A stretch of DNA of 64,000 nt from Ephydatia muelleri (Eukaryota > Porifera > Demospongiae > Spongillida > Spongillidae): NCBI GenBank assembly GCA_013339895.1, contig JABACO010000009.1, positions 5,858,891 to 5,922,890 on the forward strand, in the 5' to 3' direction. Shown piece after piece: positions 61,501 through 64,000 of this stretch; position 1 is the first letter of the stretch, and the number at the start of each line of letters is the position of its first letter. The position numbers and the translations under genes were made by a program. Below the pieces are notes generated by a model. It ran no database searches and was not told the DNA's origin. It was given only the letters and a program-made list of their open reading frames with translations.

Positions 61501-63908
61501 TGTGGCATAAACCATACCTTCAGAATGAACATGTTTTTACGACCAGAACCTTGTGATGCCAGATCACACATGTACCGAATAAGTCTTGTTTTCCCACAGC
61601 CAGTCTCCCCCATGATCACCACAGGAATTCCACACCTGAATAACACAAAACACTGCTCATGTGTCTAATAATAAAGCCCAGCCAGGATGTACCTGAAGCG
61701 CATCTGAATGGCAAGCATCTTTATAAGATTGTCTATAGTCAGCACATAAGAAGGATCAGGATCGTGCAACCAATCCAGACCCATAACTGTTCCTAACTTC
61801 TGCACCATCAAGTCCTTTTGCCTGAATTCAATTCAAAAATACATTGTACTTGAAATGAGATTATAAAAGCTATAGCAATACTATTGAATACCATTGCTGA
61901 AACACAATCAGTTAAGAACTAAATGACATTGAATAACTTACTGGTTCCAAACAGTGTAATCTTCATTAAAATTTACACGATTCTGTTCCAACTCAGTGAT
62001 TAACTGAGGAGAGATCATTGCTTTCTCTATGACAGTCCCATCAACTGGGTTTATCAAATCCCCAGTATGCCTGTTTGCTTTAAACCCAACAAAGGAGACA
62101 CTTGTGCGATCTTGATTAAAGAAGATGTACGGATGTGGACTAGAAGAACATGAGAATTTAAAGAATGCACTGATAGTGAGGACATTTATTTACTTTTGTT
62201 CCCATTTTTGTCTTGGGACAATCTGATAGTACTGAAGGATGTCATCAGCACTTCTGCCAGATTCCTCACCATTACCCTCATCTTGCAGAGATGGTGTTGC
62301 AAAGTCCTACAAGAGTAAGTCACATTTGGGGATTAATATAACAGTCGAAATGATTGTGTTAATATTGAAGTGACATGTTCAAATAGAACTTCCAATTGTG
62401 TTATCAAAGAAAAGTGCCTAGCAGAAATGTTTCACTTGTTTTTTATAAGATAAATAAGATACCTTGGACATCCGTATCATGAATTTCACAACAAAGCTTT
62501 TCAAGCCCTTTAACAGATCACCAACAAGGCTATCATCACAAAATACAGATTTTTCACAGGAGTCTAGCTGAAGATTCAAAAACGTTACAAAATGTTTGAT
62601 CTCCAACCATGATGGATTTGGCACTCCACATGACCTACATGATGTATATTTCAATTGTCAAATTTGTTATAACAAAACCTTTATGATACCAACTTTAACA
62701 ACAAATGTAAGCATTCTTGTTTGTCTCCCTCAACAGCTCCAGAAAACCTAAATGTATCCAAATTATATTTGGCTGTATGCCGCTTTAGATACTGGTACAC
62801 CAGCTGATAAGTACGGCTACGAAAAGTGTCCTCATCCATGAGGTATTTTCCAGGTGCTTGAAGGACCAAAGAACAGCAAATCATCCACAACACCAAAAAT
62901 ATCAACACTTGCCTTGCTGTCCATTTATCATAAGCTGCTGAGCCTCAAGAGGGCTAACACAATTAACGGTGGGAAGGAGGTCCAAAAGAGAACGTGTACA
63001 ACATTCTGAACCATTTGTCTACACAAGGTTAAATGTGCAATCGAAATGAGTTCAAACAACAGAAGATCAAATCAACCAACCATTTTTGCAGTAACAGTTA
63101 TTTCCACAGCATACAATTGAGTGGGGCGGCATCTCCACACTAACCCACGACTATCACAAAGCCCTTTCAAGATGAGTAAGGAAAATAACATAGTATCCAC
63201 AAAAGGCAAAACCTGGGAAATAAAACAAGATTGTGAGAGTAATAGAGATGCAACATTTACAGCTCCTCTCTCATGTAACTTTTATTATTCATGTGGGTCA
63301 TTCCAAAACAATTCATTAAGGAGTTCGCATTACATGTTCAAATCTTGATGCAACTTCTCGTATTGGTTTGTCCACATATGGTTATGACGTGTGCAAATAC
63401 TTACTTTAATAACTTGAATGGTTAACAAAATACAGCATTATGATAATCTAATTCATTCAGCTGTGAGCCAATGACAAAGATATTGTGATTATCAGGGAAA
63501 AATTCAATATTCCTAATGTTGTATTTTGTTAACCATTCAAAGTGATAACCATATGCAGACAAATATGAGACGTTGCATCAAGATTTGAACATGTGATGTG
63601 AAATTGTTTTCGGAAGACCCATGAATCAACTACCCCATTGACCGTTACCATGCAAAGACAAGACATGAAACAAGCTTACCTTGGGGGAAATATCAAAATG
63701 AATTATTGCGGAATTACATACATTTGAGTCAAGGAAAGATTGTAGAAGCTCAAGTACATGATCAGGAGTGACTTTTGGTCCATGGATTGGTACTGTTATA
63801 ATATATGGTCCAGTACCCCTCAATTTCTCCAGCTTTTGAGCCATTTTCTTTACATACAATGACTTTCCCATTCCGGACCGTGCTGATTTAATGATCCTTA
63901 CACACATC
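32855..63908 (-). CDS. RNF213-like: RNF213-like giant AAA+ ATPase / RZ-finger E3 (5' end beyond the window)
   Basis: Many short minus-strand exons in the correct order match the RNF213 family along about 31 kb. They cover a first AAA module (63.9-63.68 kb), AAA3 (61.65-61.26 kb), AAA4 (58.4-57.3 kb), the post-AAA linker, the E3 region with an RZ zinc finger (38.19-38.0 kb), and a C-terminal region ending at TGA 32857-32855. RNF213 is a cytosolic, dynein-like ring with ubiquitin ligase activity linked in vertebrates to lipid droplets and anti-microbial defence. Exons are mostly 60-230 bp with short introns, except an 11.6 kb intron (about 55.87-44.24 kb) full of transposons. The start lies right of the window. 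I could not find a RING finger in the exons between the AAA core and the RZ finger. Confidence 0.85.
33695..35260. repeat. RNF213-like: intronic direct duplication within the RNF213-like gene
   Basis: Three blocks repeat in the same order: atcaagatcatcaattgatc (33695 and 34506), taataagtaaacc...aattccaatttgtttgac (33780 and about 34830), and ctctaccaaacttgcttgtc (33872) with ctctaccacacttgcttgtc (35191). The right copy contains a foldback-family fragment (34506-34818 surroundings), showing that the insertion came before or with the duplication. Confidence 0.75.
34140..34818. mobile_element. foldback-family fragments in an RNF213-like intron
   Basis: 34240-34505 holds the typical phrases (ttcaattttcaacactttt, gaggtccaataccccatggg, atccgctatggagatacagg). 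34785-34818 holds the terminal cttttcacggaaacgatccca. The part between is interrupted by the intronic duplication. Confidence 0.7.
37995..38305 (-). CDS. RNF213-like: RNF213-like: RZ-type zinc finger
   Basis: Exon 38305-38236 ends LPEVRTALSGTFY. Exon 38187-38153 (only 35 bp) reads ECPRGHPYLVTE, and after a 59-bp intron exon 38093-37995 reads CGRPQQVYTCAACGAAIGGT then DHNLLTDNALAR. The joined pattern C-P-x-G-H-P-Y...E-C-G...C-x2-C...IGG..H is the RZ finger shared by RNF213 and ZNFX1, which in RNF213 is required for ubiquitin transfer. All expected Cys/His ligands are present. Confidence 0.85.
39068..44240 (-). CDS. RNF213-like: RNF213-like: AAA5/6 region, linker and E3 scaffold
   Basis: The first exon after the long intron (about 44240-44050) reads ATVYEKFPTPLINRLEKHFV, then WQHAVLEDFENWIEMF, a strongly conserved RNF213 segment. 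Later exons include AAVVFQATHYIQQLQNELQS (43.7 kb), KKEVNYLNDVYFKHQHHSSL (43.4 kb), LPPHTTGSSFIGYQGEPWIS (42.85 kb), NWVLSEALDLRRRQHSGTFC (42.1 kb), LLKEASSLISQTCLGDVLGS (41.3 kb), ALEILEPPILEDEAVLQLWM (40.6 kb), TVPVIRSFLLKLLIDHR (39.8 kb) and EDIGHLRYGLSVVATVLHSE (39.4 kb). The helical pattern follows the vertebrate E3 module. No Cys/His pattern of a RING finger could be assembled between 44.2 and 39.7 kb. Confidence 0.75.
41097..41121. repeat. (GA)n microsatellite
   Basis: A run of gagagagagagagagagaga lies in an RNF213-like intron. Confidence 0.9.
45711..45755. repeat. left palindromic flank of the piggyBac-bearing core
   Basis: atccttatttaaggat is followed after four bases by atccttaaattaggat. 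The wider sequence (taatgtttaatctcc...) is an inverted copy of 49290-49360 (...ggagattaaacatta), so the piggyBac gene lies between inverted ends of about 70 bp. Confidence 0.8.
45899..48406 (+). pseudogene. piggyBac-type transposase, broken copy with three or four exons
   Basis: Exon 1 (45899-46307) begins MAKPPFAAGNKVVSKLKATY. It changes frame near 46020 and ends with an acidic Ser/Asp stretch before donor CAAAG|gtggg. Exon 2 (about 46555-47080) has frame breaks near 46790 and 47015, with KNLPPLGKGEFIKYLGLRLA. Exon 3 (47124 onwards) is intact. The first Asp is in HLTVDECMSAWKGSDG, the second in GRVVHADSTFSSVKT, and the third in FGIIDVHDHLRQG. A TGA at 48117 precedes the last exon (48193-48406), which codes the zinc domain (CTMCKRKSSYYCPGC, CKPGNGRECFQNH). 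The core resembles the gene at 20-22.5 kb but is clearly a different family. Inactive. Confidence 0.85.
46423..46545. repeat. (TAA)n and (CA)n microsatellites in piggyBac intron
   Basis: taataataataataatatta is followed by a (CA)n run broken by gggcacac and atacacac. It forms most of the intron between exons 1 and 2 of the broken piggyBac gene. Confidence 0.9.
48756..48944 (+). CDS. short ORF or exon of unknown function, downstream of piggyBac
   Basis: After acceptor-like ttatag the frame GLENNTVTVFDRLGGMRHIV, then PARLWLIRPCRRFSRSESVH, runs to a stop at 48944. 'VTVFDRLGG..HIVPARLWLI' is reminiscent of a small beta-barrel (SH3-like) end of an integrase or transposon protein, but it is too short to assign. 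Confidence 0.3.
   Translation: MYMYSFIGLENNTVTVFDRLGGMRHIVPARLWLIRPCRRFSRSESVHAKVRHYKQPHNFTRY
49108..49362. repeat. right palindromic flanks of the piggyBac-bearing core (two copies)
   Basis: aatccttaattaaggat with atccttaaataaggat stands at 49108-49143. gatccttatttaaggat with atccttaaataaggat stands at 49290-49331, followed by cctggagattaaacatta, the complement of the left flank. The TTAA at the centre of several copies is the piggyBac target sequence. Confidence 0.75.
49370..52770. repeat. degenerate satellite-like domain of element B
   Basis: Recurring phrases include ggaccaatcctatggg, catgtagctacatg, gcaccaatcctgac-type lines, gggttatgcc(t)aggaaagctttatca, agcatgagggcatg...actctgtgtgagct and aacagcagttaaatggaatagaatgcatg. 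Several occur in both orientations: 49372-49560 (ggccggtggagaagcac...) is the inverse of 51815-52025. No coding or RNA gene is recognised. Related phrases occur in element A (10.3-11.4 kb). Confidence 0.75.
53047..53062. repeat. poly-C run
   Basis: About 16 C in a row. Confidence 0.9.
54030..55860. other. RNF213-like: remaining intron sequence of the RNF213-like gene
   Basis: AT-rich. Two plus-strand frames (54044-54283 and 54907-55125) have no recognisable domain and no splice context. Nothing else is supported. Confidence 0.55.
55866..56543 (-). CDS. RNF213-like: RNF213-like: segment after AAA4
   Basis: Exons carry DWCKYWSLTVRPNKGQFENP, then ESRYLLFLTENYSALRILHH with MEPFVLFGSSFPKDKEYTQ. 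After these come VCRNINQIKICMETGRSVIL with LNLESLYESLYDVLNQ, and finally YYIEHGGNRYVDLGLQTHRV (55962-55866). The motif 'NLE.LYESLYD.LNQ' is a hallmark of the RNF213 core. The donor at about 55866 opens the 11.6 kb intron. Confidence 0.82.
57255..57302. repeat. (GTACA)n pentanucleotide microsatellite
   Basis: The unit agtac repeats about nine times with single-base variants, directly upstream (genomic left) of an AAA4 exon. Confidence 0.9.
57318..58405 (-). CDS. RNF213-like: RNF213-like: AAA4 module
   Basis: The exon from about 58400 reads ELCIPLFVVGKPGSSKSLAK, a Walker A with the SSK variant known for RNF213 AAA4. The following exon has FVSVVVLDEVGLAEDSPNLP (Walker B with Glu) and then LKALHPLLEDG. 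The next one, 57824-57550, has KRVAFIGISNWALDPAKMNR, a sensor-1 Asn, and GLFDPLAEAYHAICSRQKKD. Exon about 57500-57330 has WICEKSATRPLNWQALEYAI. Two catalytically complete AAA domains (AAA3, AAA4) are thus preserved, as in vertebrate RNF213. Confidence 0.85.
58832..58923. mobile_element. small MITE-like hairpin
   Basis: tagcctattatgaagactta at the left and its complement at the right bound about 50 bp of unrelated sequence. Intronic. Confidence 0.75.
58960..59215 (+). other. short open frame in an RNF213-like intron, unrecognised
   Basis: The frame continues from about 58990 (LDPEQLANSTSV) through SKFIIGAKAIEALISIKTKL and ends at 59212. It could be a fragment of a transposon ORF. No domain is recognised and no splice site is clear. 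Confidence 0.25.
60036..61835 (-). CDS. RNF213-like: RNF213-like: AAA3 catalytic module
   Basis: The exon starting at about 61635 has IPVVIMGETGCGKTRLIRYM, a perfect Walker A. Next, TVVFFDEANTTDAIG gives a Walker B with catalytic Glu, and KFIAACNPYRK provides the sensor-1 Asn. Downstream exons: about 61180-61080 (RHSDMMIKKLESAGLGFYIK), 61043-60910 (LRQLVYRVLDLPPSMRPLVY), 60377-60240 (DECSFVSLRDVERCMCVFEY), and about 60210-60036 (LLDPVSRSLVLALSICYHAR). These are characteristic RNF213 segments. ATP hydrolysis at AAA3 is expected to be retained because all key residues are present. Confidence 0.85.
61930..63908 (-). CDS. RNF213-like: RNF213-like: first visible AAA module and following segment
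   Basis: Exon 63908-63680 carries SARSGMGKSLYVKKMAQKL, a Walker A-like P-loop, then YIITVPIHGPKVTPDHVLEL and SAIIHFDISPK. Next come 63211-63081 (LCDSRGLVWRCRPTQLYAVE), about 63013-62913 (SLLDLLPTVNCVSPLEAQQL), 62856-62692 (YQLVYQYLKRHTAKYNLDTF), about 62640-62462, about 62310-62195 (ILQYYQIVPRQKW) and about 62140-61940 (NRHTGDLINPVDGTVIEKAM). In human RNF213 the equivalent domain precedes the catalytic AAA3. The intron 62912-62857 has a GC donor (AAG|GCAAGT) instead of GT. Confidence 0.82.
63330..63603. mobile_element. 270-bp MITE with about 80-bp inverted ends
   Basis: Ends acatgttcaaatcttgatgc and gcatcaagatttgaacatgt. The arms continue through catatggttat and aatggttaacaaaatac, so about 80 bp are paired. 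It sits in an RNF213-like intron. A related sequence is present at 29250-29330 inside the broken LINE. Confidence 0.9.
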
Positions 63909-64000
63909 CTAGAAACAAAACGTTTAAATGAAGCAAAGAATATCATTCGCCTCACTTCTCGTCATCAACTTCACTGGCAAAAACCCCTCTTGACTGTTTT

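Overview
The window looks like nuclear DNA of an early-branching animal, most likely a sponge. Reasons: multi-exon genes with GT-AG introns, many only 53-90 bp; two large metazoan-type genes (a plexin-type semaphorin-receptor ectodomain and an RNF213-type giant AAA+/E3 protein); and very dense animal-type transposons (piggyBac, RLE-type LINE, CACTA-like, hAT-like and foldback MITEs, tRNA-derived SINE heads). Nothing bacterial is seen. Species assignment is inference only.

Layout. 0-6 kb: scattered putative exons, a broken LINE reverse-transcriptase fragment on the minus strand, and SINE-like units. 6-17.3 kb: a RecQ-like helicase gene fragment (plus strand) split by a 6.9 kb inverted-repeat element with a 5-bp target duplication, then by a 1.36 kb nested palindromic insertion in its intron. 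It is fused head-on to a second, minus-strand RecQ copy, which is in turn joined to a broken and internally inverted CACTA-like transposase. 18.8-27.1 kb: a 17-exon minus-strand gene for a signal peptide-Sema-PSI/IPT-single TM receptor resembling a plexin ectodomain but with a tail of only about 40 residues. An intron holds an intact 819-codon piggyBac transposase. 27.2-32.8 kb: MITEs, a broken RLE-class LINE with N-terminal zinc fingers, two further LINE 3' tails, and a foldback repeat. 32.86 kb to the right edge: an RNF213-like gene on the minus strand, running off the window at its 5' side. Its 11.6 kb intron (about 44.24-55.87 kb) contains a 9.1 kb inverted-repeat element that carries a broken piggyBac gene and microsatellite-rich DNA.

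The host genes are the plexin-like receptor and the RNF213-like protein. They lie on the same strand about 5.8 kb apart, and I see no functional link between them. Most of the remaining DNA is mobile-element sequence. The most unusual theme is a family of long inverted-repeat (foldback) elements sharing a subterminal sequence of roughly 350-400 bp. It occurs at several places in the window and builds at least two composite elements of 6.9 and 9.1 kb with similar internal architecture. Exon boundaries were read by eye from splice signals and reading frames; they are proposals, not transcript-supported models.
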